Origin: Mogibacterium sp.
Lineage (GTDB): Bacteria; Bacillota; Clostridia; Peptostreptococcales; Anaerovoracaceae
NCBI GenBank assembly: GCA_017405845.1
Contig: JAFQZQ010000014.1
Location: 1 to 64,000, forward strand
Length of the DNA stretch: 64,000 nt
Direction of reading: 5' to 3'
Position numbers and translations under genes: made by a program. Below are positions 44,801 to 53,071 of this stretch, piece by piece; position 1 is the first letter of the stretch, and every line of letters begins with the position of its first letter. The notes under the pieces were generated by a model. That model searched no databases and had not been told where the DNA came from. It saw only the letters and a program-made list of their open reading frames with translations.

Positions 44801-46192
44801 ATGGCAAAAGTCAAAATGTCAATCGACAAGGGAAGGGACATTTTCCTGCACAGAACGAAGGTCGAGAACCTCTTCATCAGTGAGTATCTGCCGGACGCTC
44901 CGGGAGACTATGTTAAGGTGTTTCTCTTCGGCCTGATGTACGCGCAGTACGAGCTCAAGCCTAACAGAACCGAGCTCGCTAAGCTGCTCGGACTCAGCGA
45001 GACCGAGATCGAAGAAGCCTGGATCTACTGGGAATCCAGAGGTCTGGTGAGGATCGAAAGAGAAAAAGACGCCAACAACGAGGACGTCAGCAGCATAATC
45101 TTTATCAGGAAGATCGAGGAGCTGTACGGAAAGGCGTCTGAGCAGCAGACTGTCAGCACAGCAGCGGAAGCCGGCGACAATGATGAGGTCCCTCTGTATG
45201 TTTCGATCGACAGCATGGAATTCGATGATGCGCTGAACAGCAAGCTCATCGACACCAGGCTGCGCGATCTCTACAACAAATATGAGATCACTACGGGAAG
45301 GACCACCTCCAGGCAGGAGAGAGAAAAAATTGATAATGCGATCAGAGTCTACGGCATCGAGCCTGAGATATTTGACTTCGCAATCGACTACTGTGCCGAC
45401 CTCGAGAAATACAGCATAGACTATATCTACAAGGTAGCTCTCAGATGGACCGAAGAAGGCTGCCACACTGTCGAGGAGGCAAAGAGACTGCTCGACAAGC
45501 ATAGCCGCAGGAACGACTGTTACAGGCAGGTGTTCAAGGCCCTGGGATTCAACAGGCTGCCTGCTCCTATAGACCGCGAGATCATGGACAAGTGGTTCGA
45601 CGGCATGAACTGCTCGCTGGCGGAGGTGCTCGACGCATGCTCTGCTGCAGCGGGTTTAAGGGAGCCGAACCTTAAATACGTAAACAAGGTGATAGAAAAC
45701 CGCCGCCTTGAGAAAGGCGGTATCAACACCAGAAAGCCGAATGACAGTAATCAGAATGGTTCCGCCGATCCGGCGGCCGTCGAAGAAGGAAGTCCGGTCA
45801 GCCGCAAGGTGCTTGCCGACTACTACGAATATATAAGGGGAGAAGATGAAAAAGCGCGCGAAGCGCGCAAGACAGAGGTCCTCAGAAATGTACCGGGCAT
45901 GAAGGAGATCTTCGAGGCGGAGGGCAGCGTCAACTCAAGGATGCTCTCGCTGCGACCGGGAGCCGACAATCTCGACACACGACAGAGACTGAGGGCTGAA
46001 AGAATAGCTATAGAGGAAAGCAGAAAACAGCTCCTCATCGAGAACGGTTATCCGGGCGACTATCTTGCGAGAAAGTACAGATGCAACATATGCAAGGATA
46101 CCGGATACACAGATGAGGGAATGGTGTGCAGCTGCTGCAGGGAACGCGCTGCGGAAGCGTATAAATGGCACACGGATAAAGAAAAGGCGTAA
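44801..46192 (+). CDS. DnaD-domain primosome protein with a DnaI/DnaC-loader-like C-terminal zinc motif
   Basis: 463 residues. The N-terminus is a winged-helix type (FISEYLPDAPGDYVKVFLFGLMY, typical of DnaD N-domains). Two DnaB_2/DnaD-type helical domains follow (about 150-235 and 245-305, with LYNKYEITTGRTTSRQEREKI). The last 120 residues resemble the N-terminus of the DnaC/DnaI helicase loader: RNVPGMKEIF, a coiled part, LLIENGYPGDYLARKYRC and a four-cysteine motif CNICKDTGYT...CSCC. The loader AAA+ ATPase is not present here and no loader gene follows. Family roles suggest helicase recruitment at the origin; the loader-like tail may bind DnaB encoded just upstream (inference). Confidence 0.85.
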   Translation: MAKVKMSIDKGRDIFLHRTKVENLFISEYLPDAPGDYVKVFLFGLMYAQYELKPNRTELAKLLGLSETEIEEAWIYWESRGLVRIEREKDANNEDVSSIIFIRKIEELYGKASEQQTVSTAAEAGDNDEVPLYVSIDSMEFDDALNSKLIDTRLRDLYNKYEITTGRTTSRQEREKIDNAIRVYGIEPEIFDFAIDYCADLEKYSIDYIYKVALRWTEEGCHTVEEAKRLLDKHSRRNDCYRQVFKALGFNRLPAPIDREIMDKWFDGMNCSLAEVLDACSAAAGLREPNLKYVNKVIENRRLEKGGINTRKPNDSNQNGSADPAAVEEGSPVSRKVLADYYEYIRGEDEKAREARKTEVLRNVPGMKEIFEAEGSVNSRMLSLRPGADNLDTRQRLRAERIAIEESRKQLLIENGYPGDYLARKYRCNICKDTGYTDEGMVCSCCRERAAEAYKWHTDKEKA

Positions 46193-48076
46193 ATGACATA
46201 TAACGAAACAGAAGATAAAACATTAAATACAGAAATAGAACCGGAAGTCGAAGAAGACACTCAGCCCATGCTCGATGATGATCAGATAAGAGCAGCGGCT
46301 TTGGCATACGCGAAATACCTCACCGACAAGGGACTCGCTCCGGGTGATGCGACCTTCGTGGAGCCTGAAGAGCTCCTTCCGGAGGATGAAGACTCATCCG
46401 AAGAAGCTCAGGCAGAAGAGGCGAAGGAAACTGAAAAGCCTGCAGATGCCCCTGCTGAGGACGAAGCGCAGACAGACGGAAAGACTGAAGAGAAGAAAAA
46501 AGAGGACAAGCGCAGCGCGGCTAAAAGGGCTGCAGATCTTAAAAAGATAGAAAAGCGCCGGAAGGCCAAGGCCAGAAACAAGGAAAAGTTCCTCAAGAGC
46601 GGCAAGGATCCTCTCGCGTCCGTAATGAACCTGCACGATAAGGTACAGGACGGCATCGACGGAGCACTTAGCACAGTTGGCAGAGATGTAATCAGGGGTG
46701 CCCACAAGATCTCCTCCACATACAAGGCAACGAGGCGCGGTATCGGAATCGCCATCCTCGTCACGGGTCTGCTGGTCGCAGGAATCCTCATAGTATTCGA
46801 CTATTTCACAGTCTATGAGTATGCGTATAACGGCAAGGTGCTCGGATACGTTAAGGATCAGGAGGAGGTCACAGACGTTCTCGATGTTGCGGGCAGACAG
46901 CTCACAACAAACAGCAGCACTGAGGCTGATGTAAAGTTTGTGGCCAATCAGAACGTCACGTTCAATCCGGTCGACGGCAGAGGAAAGAGTACCGACGACT
47001 CCGACACGGTAGTCAACAAACTCATCTACATGACAGATATCGAGACCGAGGCGTACGCGGTATACGACGGCAACAAGGTCGTAGCCATTGTGAAGGACCA
47101 GAATGATGCCGACTCGCTGCTGCTGCAGACGAAGGCCGATCTCTCGACTCCGGACCGCGGAATGGAAGTCGTGTCTTCGGAATTCATAAACGAGCTCTCC
47201 GTGAAGCCTGTCAACGTGCTCCTCGGAAGCGTGCAGAGCAATACGGCTGCTCAGAAGCAGATGACCAACGGCGGCGAGATGAACACCTATCACATCATCG
47301 AGGACGGCGAGACTATTCAGAGCCTGGCTGCGCAGTTCGGTGTTGAAGACTTTGAGATATTCGACGAGAGCAACAGCGAGCCGGTCACTGAGGTCGAGAC
47401 CGGTGACAGGGTTTGCATCAGAAGCCTGGTGCAGCCTGTACAGGTAAAGATGGTTGAGAAGGGAAAGATCAAGGAAGTCGTTGAATTCAAGACCATCAAG
47501 AAAGAGACCGACGAGTACTACAAGGGCGATGCCTACCTGCAGCAGGAGGGCCAGGACGGTCTGCAGATCTTTGAGGGATATATCACCAAGATCGGCGGCG
47601 AGGAAACGAAGAGAAAACAGACAGCCAAGCCGGAAGTGCTGAGGAAGAAGAAGGATAAGATCATTCTTATCGGAACGGCAGAGAGACCTAAGACAGCCGC
47701 GACCGGAACATTCATCGTACCGCTCGATCACTACGTAATAACGTCAGAATGGGGCGGCAGATGGGGACGTCTGCACGAAGGTATGGACCTCGCTGCACCA
47801 ACCGGTACACCTATCCATGCGTCTGACGGCGGTAAGATCATCAAGGCCAACTACTGGTCCGGACACGGACTGTGCGTAGAGGTCGATCACGGCAATGGAA
47901 TCATTACGAGATACTCACACTGCAGCGCTGTGTTTGTAAGCATCGGAGACCTTGTATATCAGGGACAGCACATCGCTAACGTAGGTAATACCGGACACAG
48001 CTTCGGAAGCCACTGTCACTTTGAAGTAAGAGTAAACGGAACATCGCAGAACCCGAGGAACTATATTAACCCATAG
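46193..48076 (+). CDS. Membrane-anchored M23 peptidase with LysM and G5 domains
   Basis: A 627-residue protein. Residues 1-180 are a long charged, Glu/Lys/Ala-rich cytoplasmic part. One membrane helix (about 185-205, IGIAILVTGLLVAGILIVF) makes a type II topology. Outside are a stretch of unknown fold, a LysM domain (YHIIEDGETIQSLAAQFGV), a G5 domain (VQPVQVKMVEKGKIKEVVEF) and a C-terminal M23/LytM peptidase (about 500-627). The zinc ligands are in HEGMDLAAPTGTP and GSHCHFEV. It cleaves peptidoglycan peptide bridges (family role). It begins at the base after the DnaD gene stop. Confidence 0.92.
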   Translation: MTYNETEDKTLNTEIEPEVEEDTQPMLDDDQIRAAALAYAKYLTDKGLAPGDATFVEPEELLPEDEDSSEEAQAEEAKETEKPADAPAEDEAQTDGKTEEKKKEDKRSAAKRAADLKKIEKRRKAKARNKEKFLKSGKDPLASVMNLHDKVQDGIDGALSTVGRDVIRGAHKISSTYKATRRGIGIAILVTGLLVAGILIVFDYFTVYEYAYNGKVLGYVKDQEEVTDVLDVAGRQLTTNSSTEADVKFVANQNVTFNPVDGRGKSTDDSDTVVNKLIYMTDIETEAYAVYDGNKVVAIVKDQNDADSLLLQTKADLSTPDRGMEVVSSEFINELSVKPVNVLLGSVQSNTAAQKQMTNGGEMNTYHIIEDGETIQSLAAQFGVEDFEIFDESNSEPVTEVETGDRVCIRSLVQPVQVKMVEKGKIKEVVEFKTIKKETDEYYKGDAYLQQEGQDGLQIFEGYITKIGGEETKRKQTAKPEVLRKKKDKIILIGTAERPKTAATGTFIVPLDHYVITSEWGGRWGRLHEGMDLAAPTGTPIHASDGGKIIKANYWSGHGLCVEVDHGNGIITRYSHCSAVFVSIGDLVYQGQHIANVGNTGHSFGSHCHFEVRVNGTSQNPRNYINP

Positions 48077-48103
48077 TCCGCAGGGATAAGCGGAGGTCAG
48101 GAT

Positions 48104-48574
48104 TTGGCAAAAAAACGCAATTCACAATTTGATACACGGGATGTCCAGTGGGACGACGAGGAGCTGAGGCAGCGCATCGAGCAGAGGCGCCGCACCAACA
48201 CCGTCAGGAGGCGCCGCAGAAAGGCGCTTACCCTGGTGGCGGTTGTGATTGCCTTTGTCTTCCTCGCTACCATGTGCGGAAAGGACATAGTAAGGCTCAA
48301 GGCTGAGAACCGGGCTCTTAAAAAGCAGCAGGTCGCTCTCGAAAAGCAGAGGGACGAGCTGCAGGAGGAGCTCAAGAACACCAATAATCAGGAGTACATC
48401 AGAGAGCAGGCCAAGAAGCAGCTCAGGCTCCTGAACCCTGGCGAGATCCTCTTCACTTTCGAGGAAGAGGAGGAGCAGGAGGATCCTGAAAAGTCCGATA
48501 AAAAGGAAGAGTCCGAAAAGGACAAGAAGTCTGATAAGGACGACAAGGACAAAGAAGGAGGCTCCGATGGGTAA
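48104..48574 (+). CDS. Septum formation initiator FtsB/DivIC-like
   Basis: A 156-residue bitopic protein. The start is a TTG at 48104, chosen because GGAGG (48092-48096) lies 7 bases upstream and no ATG fits. A basic cytoplasmic head is followed by one membrane helix (about 45-62, ALTLVAVVIAFVFLATM) and a leucine-zipper coiled coil (AENRALKKQQVALEKQRDELQEEL). The tail motif REQAKKQLRLLNPGEILF is typical of DivIC/FtsB. The C-terminus is acidic/Lys-rich low complexity. It overlaps rsmA by 8 bases. Confidence 0.88.
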   Translation: MAKKRNSQFDTRDVQWDDEELRQRIEQRRRTNTVRRRRRKALTLVAVVIAFVFLATMCGKDIVRLKAENRALKKQQVALEKQRDELQEELKNTNNQEYIREQAKKQLRLLNPGEILFTFEEEEEQEDPEKSDKKEESEKDKKSDKDDKDKEGGSDG

Positions 48575-49436
48575 AAAACGGACTCACAAAGTCCAGACGA
48601 GGAGGCCGAAAAGCCTTGCCGGAGTCAGGCCTCATAAGAGCCTCGGCCAGAATTTCCTCATCGATGAAGAGGTGATCGGCACCATCATCGATGAGAGCGG
48701 AGTCACTGAAGAGACTCTCGTGCTCGAAATCGGTCCGGGCACCGGCGCGCTGACCCTTCCGCTCGCTGAGCGCGCGGGCAGAGTCATCGCTGTCGATCTC
48801 GATCCGGACATGATCGAAGGCCTCAGAATCAAGACTTTCGGGATGGACAACGTGGAGCTGATCCACGGTGACATCCTTCAGCAGGACATCAAAGGGATCA
48901 CCGAAAAAAGCATGGCTGAGCACGGGTTGTCCGAGCTTCGCATCATCGGTAATCTCCCCTACTACATTACAACACCTATTATTATGAAACTGCTCGAGGC
49001 AGATACCGGCGCGAAGAGCATCACCGTGATGATGCAGAAAGAGGTCGGCGACAGGATCGCCGCCGAGCCGGGAACCAGAGCTTCGGGCGCAATCACATAT
49101 CCGGTCCACTACTGGTCCGAGGTCACCGAGATCATCGATGTGCCGAGGGAGTGCTTCTACCCTGTTCCGGGCGTAGACTCCGTCGTGCTCAGACTCGATC
49201 TCAGAGACGAGCCACTGGTGAAGGTCAGGAGCGAAGAAATGCTGATGCGCTGCGTCAAGGCGGGCTTTGCCATGAGACGCAAGACTCTGCTGAACGCGCT
49301 CATGGCTCTGGGCGGATATGATAAAAAATCACTGTCGGACGCTCTTGAAAGCGCGGGCATCGACCCGGGCCGCAGAGCTGAAAGCCTTACGCTCCAGGAG
49401 TTTGCGAGGCTTTCTGACAGTTTGCAGGAGGCATAA
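48567..49436 (+). CDS. rsmA: 16S rRNA dimethyladenosine transferase RsmA (KsgA)
   Basis: Dimethylates A1518 and A1519 of 16S rRNA. The 289 residues have HKSLGQNFLIDEEV at the start, the SAM motif LEIGPGTGALTLPLAE and the catalytic NLPYYITTPI. The start is preceded by AAGGAGG within the upstream gene. The stop is 2 bases from the next TTG start. Confidence 0.97.
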   Translation: MGKKRTHKVQTRRPKSLAGVRPHKSLGQNFLIDEEVIGTIIDESGVTEETLVLEIGPGTGALTLPLAERAGRVIAVDLDPDMIEGLRIKTFGMDNVELIHGDILQQDIKGITEKSMAEHGLSELRIIGNLPYYITTPIIMKLLEADTGAKSITVMMQKEVGDRIAAEPGTRASGAITYPVHYWSEVTEIIDVPRECFYPVPGVDSVVLRLDLRDEPLVKVRSEEMLMRCVKAGFAMRRKTLLNALMALGGYDKKSLSDALESAGIDPGRRAESLTLQEFARLSDSLQEA

Positions 49437-49438
49437 CT

Positions 49439-51541
49439 TTGCAGGATAAGATTCGCAAGGTCCTTGCCCTGATCGCGGGCTTTTTCAAAAGAGTCGGCCA
49501 GGGCATTGGTAAAGCATTCTATAAGATCTTTCCAAGGAGAGCGTCGAAATATTTCGACGCAGATCGTCACGAGGCCAAGTATATTGGCCTGATGGCGCTC
49601 GCTGCGCTCGCGACCTACATCTACATTGAAGAATTTGCGAGGCTCACCACCGGTCCGATCGAGGGCGTCCGCTGGGCATTCACCCATCCGGTCGTCTTCC
49701 TCTATAACACGCTCATAATCTTCGCTACCATGACCATAGCGCTGCTTTTCAAGAGACGCAGATTCGCATGGTTCATGATAACGATCGTCTGGCTCGCTCT
49801 GGGCACTGCTAACGGCGTGATCCTCATGAACAGGATGACTCCGTTCACGCTTTACGACTGCACCAACTTCGCAGACGGACTCACCATCGCGACCACCTAC
49901 TTCTCAAAGCTCCAGATCATACTGTTCCTCATTGCCCTTTCGCTTGGCGTTGCGGCAATCGTGATGATATTTATCAGGAGCGAAAAGTGGCAGAACATCA
50001 GCTACAAGAAGAGTCTGGCGGTGATTCTCGTTGCGGCGGCATGCGCGGCAGGAGCAACGATTGGCCTTGAAAAAGCGGGCACTATCAGCTCATTCTTCGG
50101 AAATCTCAACTACGCGTACAGGGATTACGGCATGCCGTATTGTTTCATTTCGACGTCCGTAAACGCCGGCATTTCAAGACCGAGGGGCTACTCTGAGGAG
50201 ATGATTGCCGACATTCTCGAAGACAAGACTTACAAGGGCACCAAGACCCTGCTCAAGGAGAAAGACGACAGCACCAATCATCCGAATATCATCGTGCTGC
50301 AGATGGAGTCCTTCACGGTGGCGCAGGACTACGCCAATATCGAGGTGTCGAAGGACCCGACCCCGGTATTCAACAAACTCTACAAGAATTACACGTCGGG
50401 CAGCTTCGTGGTGCCGGCTTGTGGCGCGGGAACTGCGAATACCGAGTTTGAGGTGCTCACCGGCATAAGCGCCAAGTTCTTTGGCCCGGGCGAATACCCT
50501 TACAAGGGCAAGCTTCGCAAGAACGTGCTCGAGAGTATGGCCTACGTGACGAAGTCGCACGGCTACAACACCGCCGCGCTCCACAATCACAGGGCCCTCT
50601 TCTACAACCGCAACGAGGTTTACGCTAATCTCGGCTTCAACACATTCACCTCCGTCGAGTACATGAACAATGTGTCGTTCACCCCTACCAACTGGTGCAA
50701 GGACAGAGTGCTCACGGACGAGATCATGGAGATCATGAAATCCACCAAGGAGAGGGATTTCATGCACGTCATTTCGGTTGAGGGCCACGGCTCGTACCCT
50801 ACTGAGAGGGTATTCAAGAAGCCGTACACTGAGGTCACGGCAGATGACGACGACACAAAGTGGAAATACGAATATTACCTCAACGAGTGCCACGAGATGG
50901 ATTCGTTCATCGGCGAGCTCATCGATGAGATCGAGGAGAACGGCGAACCGACCGTAATGATCATTTACGGCGACCACATCCCGGCGCTCGACGTCAAAGA
51001 AGAGAACTACAAGCAGAAGGATCTGTACACCACGCGCTACGTGATCTGGGACAACATCGGGCTGCCGAAGAAGGACCGCGACATCCATTCGTACGAGAGC
51101 GGCGCCATGCTGCTCAAGGATGCCGGCCTCAAGCATGAGGGCATCATCTTCGACTATCAGCAGTCTAACAGCCCTAAGAAGGATAAGACATATCTGAGTG
51201 ATCAGGAGGCCTTGGCCTACGACATGCTTTACGGCAAGCAGTACGCCTACGGTGGCAAGGAGCCTTACGAGCCTGTCGACATGAAGATGGGCCACAAGAA
51301 TATCCGCATCAAGGACATGGTGAAGATCGGGGACAGATACTACATAAGAGGTGACAACTTCACAGAGAGATCGATCATCAGCATGGACGGCAAGCAGCTG
51401 TCGACGGTATATCTGTCGCCTACCCTGCTGGCTCTGAACGAGACAATCGACCCGAATGATATTGATAAGCTCGAGGTCAGCCAGGTGGATAAGTCCAAGG
51501 AGACGATACTGACGACCGTCGGAGCCAACGAAGAGCTGTAA
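49439..51541 (+). CDS. LtaS-like membrane sulfatase (lipoteichoic-acid or glycerol-phosphate transferase family)
   Basis: A 700-residue membrane enzyme. TTG start at 49439, supported by AGGAGG 7 bases upstream. About five membrane helices lie in residues 50-210. The extracellular sulfatase-type catalytic domain starts near 270. Key residues: Glu in VLQMESF, the nucleophile Thr in GTANTEFEVLTG, His in SVEGHGSYP and Asp-His in YGDHIPALD. These match LtaS/phosphoglycerol transferases that polymerise glycerol phosphate from phosphatidylglycerol. Related enzymes modify glycans instead, so the exact polymer is not certain. Rho follows 55 bases later. Confidence 0.88.
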   Translation: MQDKIRKVLALIAGFFKRVGQGIGKAFYKIFPRRASKYFDADRHEAKYIGLMALAALATYIYIEEFARLTTGPIEGVRWAFTHPVVFLYNTLIIFATMTIALLFKRRRFAWFMITIVWLALGTANGVILMNRMTPFTLYDCTNFADGLTIATTYFSKLQIILFLIALSLGVAAIVMIFIRSEKWQNISYKKSLAVILVAAACAAGATIGLEKAGTISSFFGNLNYAYRDYGMPYCFISTSVNAGISRPRGYSEEMIADILEDKTYKGTKTLLKEKDDSTNHPNIIVLQMESFTVAQDYANIEVSKDPTPVFNKLYKNYTSGSFVVPACGAGTANTEFEVLTGISAKFFGPGEYPYKGKLRKNVLESMAYVTKSHGYNTAALHNHRALFYNRNEVYANLGFNTFTSVEYMNNVSFTPTNWCKDRVLTDEIMEIMKSTKERDFMHVISVEGHGSYPTERVFKKPYTEVTADDDDTKWKYEYYLNECHEMDSFIGELIDEIEENGEPTVMIIYGDHIPALDVKEENYKQKDLYTTRYVIWDNIGLPKKDRDIHSYESGAMLLKDAGLKHEGIIFDYQQSNSPKKDKTYLSDQEALAYDMLYGKQYAYGGKEPYEPVDMKMGHKNIRIKDMVKIGDRYYIRGDNFTERSIISMDGKQLSTVYLSPTLLALNETIDPNDIDKLEVSQVDKSKETILTTVGANEEL

Positions 51542-51595
51542 AACGATACCTCGCTTCGACACGGCTGCGTCGACGGACTTTTGAAAGGAAGCTAT

Positions 51596-52843
51596 ATGGA
51601 AAAGAGTATTGAATTAGAAGAAAACAAGGATGCGATGGTCGAGGTATCTGAGGTTTCAGGTGCGGAGACGGCAGCTGAAAATGCTGATGCTGCGGGCTCA
51701 GAAACTTCAGCTGCTTCGCAGGATGAAGGCAAGTATGATGTCGAAGGTATCCTCGAGCTGTCGGACGACGGCTTCGGATTCCTCAGATTCGACAACTTCC
51801 TTACTTCGAGCAAGGACATATATGTGTCGCCGACGCAGATCAGAAGGTTTGGGCTGCGCACGGGCGACAAGATCTTCGGCATAGCCAGGAAGCCGCGCGG
51901 CACTGAGAAGTTTGGCGCGCTGCTTTACGTGAAGACGGTAAACGGGCTCGATCCTATGACAGCCAAGAGAAGGCCGTATTTTGATAACCTCACCCCTATT
52001 TTCGCTGATGAAAAGATAGTGCTCGAGAATTCGAGCATCGACCTTTCGACGAGGGTCATGGATCTGGTGGCGCCAATCGGCAGAGGCCAGAGAGGCCTTA
52101 TCGTAGCTCAGCCGAAGGCCGGCAAGACCGTGCTGCTCAAGAAAATCGCAGCTTCGGTCGAAGAGAAGTATCCGGATATCGAGCTTATAGTGCTGCTCGT
52201 TGACGAGAGACCTGAGGAGGTCACCGACATGAAGAGGAGCCTGAAGCGCTCCGAGGTCATCTACTCCACTTTCGATGAGGAGACGAAGCACCACGTTAAG
52301 GTGGCTCAGATGGTAATCGAGCGCGCGAAGCGCCTCGCGGAGTCCGGCAAGGATGTTATGATACTGCTGGATTCGATTACCAGACTCGCAAGAGCCTACA
52401 ATATGGAGGTTCCGGCGTCAGGCAGAACGCTTTCGGGCGGTCTCGACCCGGGTGCGCTGCACCCGCCGAAGAAGTTCTTCGGCACAGCGCGTAACCTCGA
52501 AGAAGGCGGCAGCGTTACCATACTGGCGACTGCGCTGGTCGAGACCGGTTCGCGCATGGACGATGTCATCTACGAGGAATTCAAGGGCACCGGCAATATG
52601 GAGCTCCACCTCGACAGGCAGCTCTCCGAGCGCCGCATCTTCCCTGCCATCGACCTCTACAAGTCGGGCACCAGGCGCGAAGACCTGCTGCTCTCACCGG
52701 AGGAATATCAGGTTATGTACATGCTGCGCAGGGCGATGAGCTCGGGCAGCGTAATGGATGTGACCGAGGAGATCATAGACAATCTGTCGAGCACCAAGTG
52801 CAACGCGGATTTTGTGAATTTCATGCTTAAAAAACTTAATTAG
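51596..52843 (+). CDS. rho: Transcription termination factor Rho
   Basis: The hexameric RNA translocase that ends transcription. From the ATG at 51596 (AAAGGAAG upstream) it has 415 residues. The N-terminus is a short acidic Ala/Glu extension, then the cold-shock-like RNA-binding domain (EGILELSDDGFGFLRF). The ATPase has PKAGKTVLLKKIAA, VLLVDERPEEVTDMKRS and the YNMEVPASGRTLSGG Q/R loops. LDRQLSERRIFPAID is the family C-terminal motif. In many Firmicutes rpmE (L31) follows, but not here. Confidence 0.96.
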   Translation: MEKSIELEENKDAMVEVSEVSGAETAAENADAAGSETSAASQDEGKYDVEGILELSDDGFGFLRFDNFLTSSKDIYVSPTQIRRFGLRTGDKIFGIARKPRGTEKFGALLYVKTVNGLDPMTAKRRPYFDNLTPIFADEKIVLENSSIDLSTRVMDLVAPIGRGQRGLIVAQPKAGKTVLLKKIAASVEEKYPDIELIVLLVDERPEEVTDMKRSLKRSEVIYSTFDEETKHHVKVAQMVIERAKRLAESGKDVMILLDSITRLARAYNMEVPASGRTLSGGLDPGALHPPKKFFGTARNLEEGGSVTILATALVETGSRMDDVIYEEFKGTGNMELHLDRQLSERRIFPAIDLYKSGTRREDLLLSPEEYQVMYMLRRAMSSGSVMDVTEEIIDNLSSTKCNADFVNFMLKKLN

Positions 52844-52860
52844 GATTTATGCAATGTGCG

Positions 52861-53043
52861 GTACAGAGAGCGGTGGTTTCGCCTCTCTCGGATCTGCCAT
52901 TGCATCCTCACTCACTCCGCGCCACGGGACGTTTGCGGAACTCGCTTCGCTCAAACAGCCGCACAACGTCAGCAGTGCCGCGTTCACTCAATCGGTGCAG
53001 CCGGCAAGATCCTCGAGAAACGCTCAACCACCGCTCTCTGCAC
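52861..53043. repeat. Long intergenic palindrome 2 (about 183 nt) between rho and prmC
   Basis: Perfect 15-base arms CAGAGAGCGGTGGTT (52864-52878) and AACCACCGCTCTCTG (53026-53040). Inside, GCCTCTCTCGGATCTGCC pairs imperfectly with the segment ending near 53010 (GGCAAGATCCTCGAG). The middle is GC-rich. The following gene starts 31 bases beyond the arm without a visible ribosome-binding site. It has the architecture of palindrome 1 (36847-37035) but a different sequence. Confidence 0.85.
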
Positions 53044-53071
53044 CTCTCACTGCACCGCTCACAATACAACT

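Noticed and set aside
46394..47731. 445-codon open frame opposite the M23 peptidase
   Set aside because: A shadow; the plus-strand gene has LysM, G5 and M23 motifs.
52856..53071. N-terminal extension of the DUF1385-PrmC frame by 72 codons
   Set aside because: It runs through the long palindrome, has no similarity to DUF1385 proteins, and the family-typical start is MAKIDYNKIFIKGACP at 53072.
52844..53071. rpmE (ribosomal protein L31) expected after rho
   Set aside because: No frame in the gap encodes an L31-like protein; the space is taken by the palindrome.
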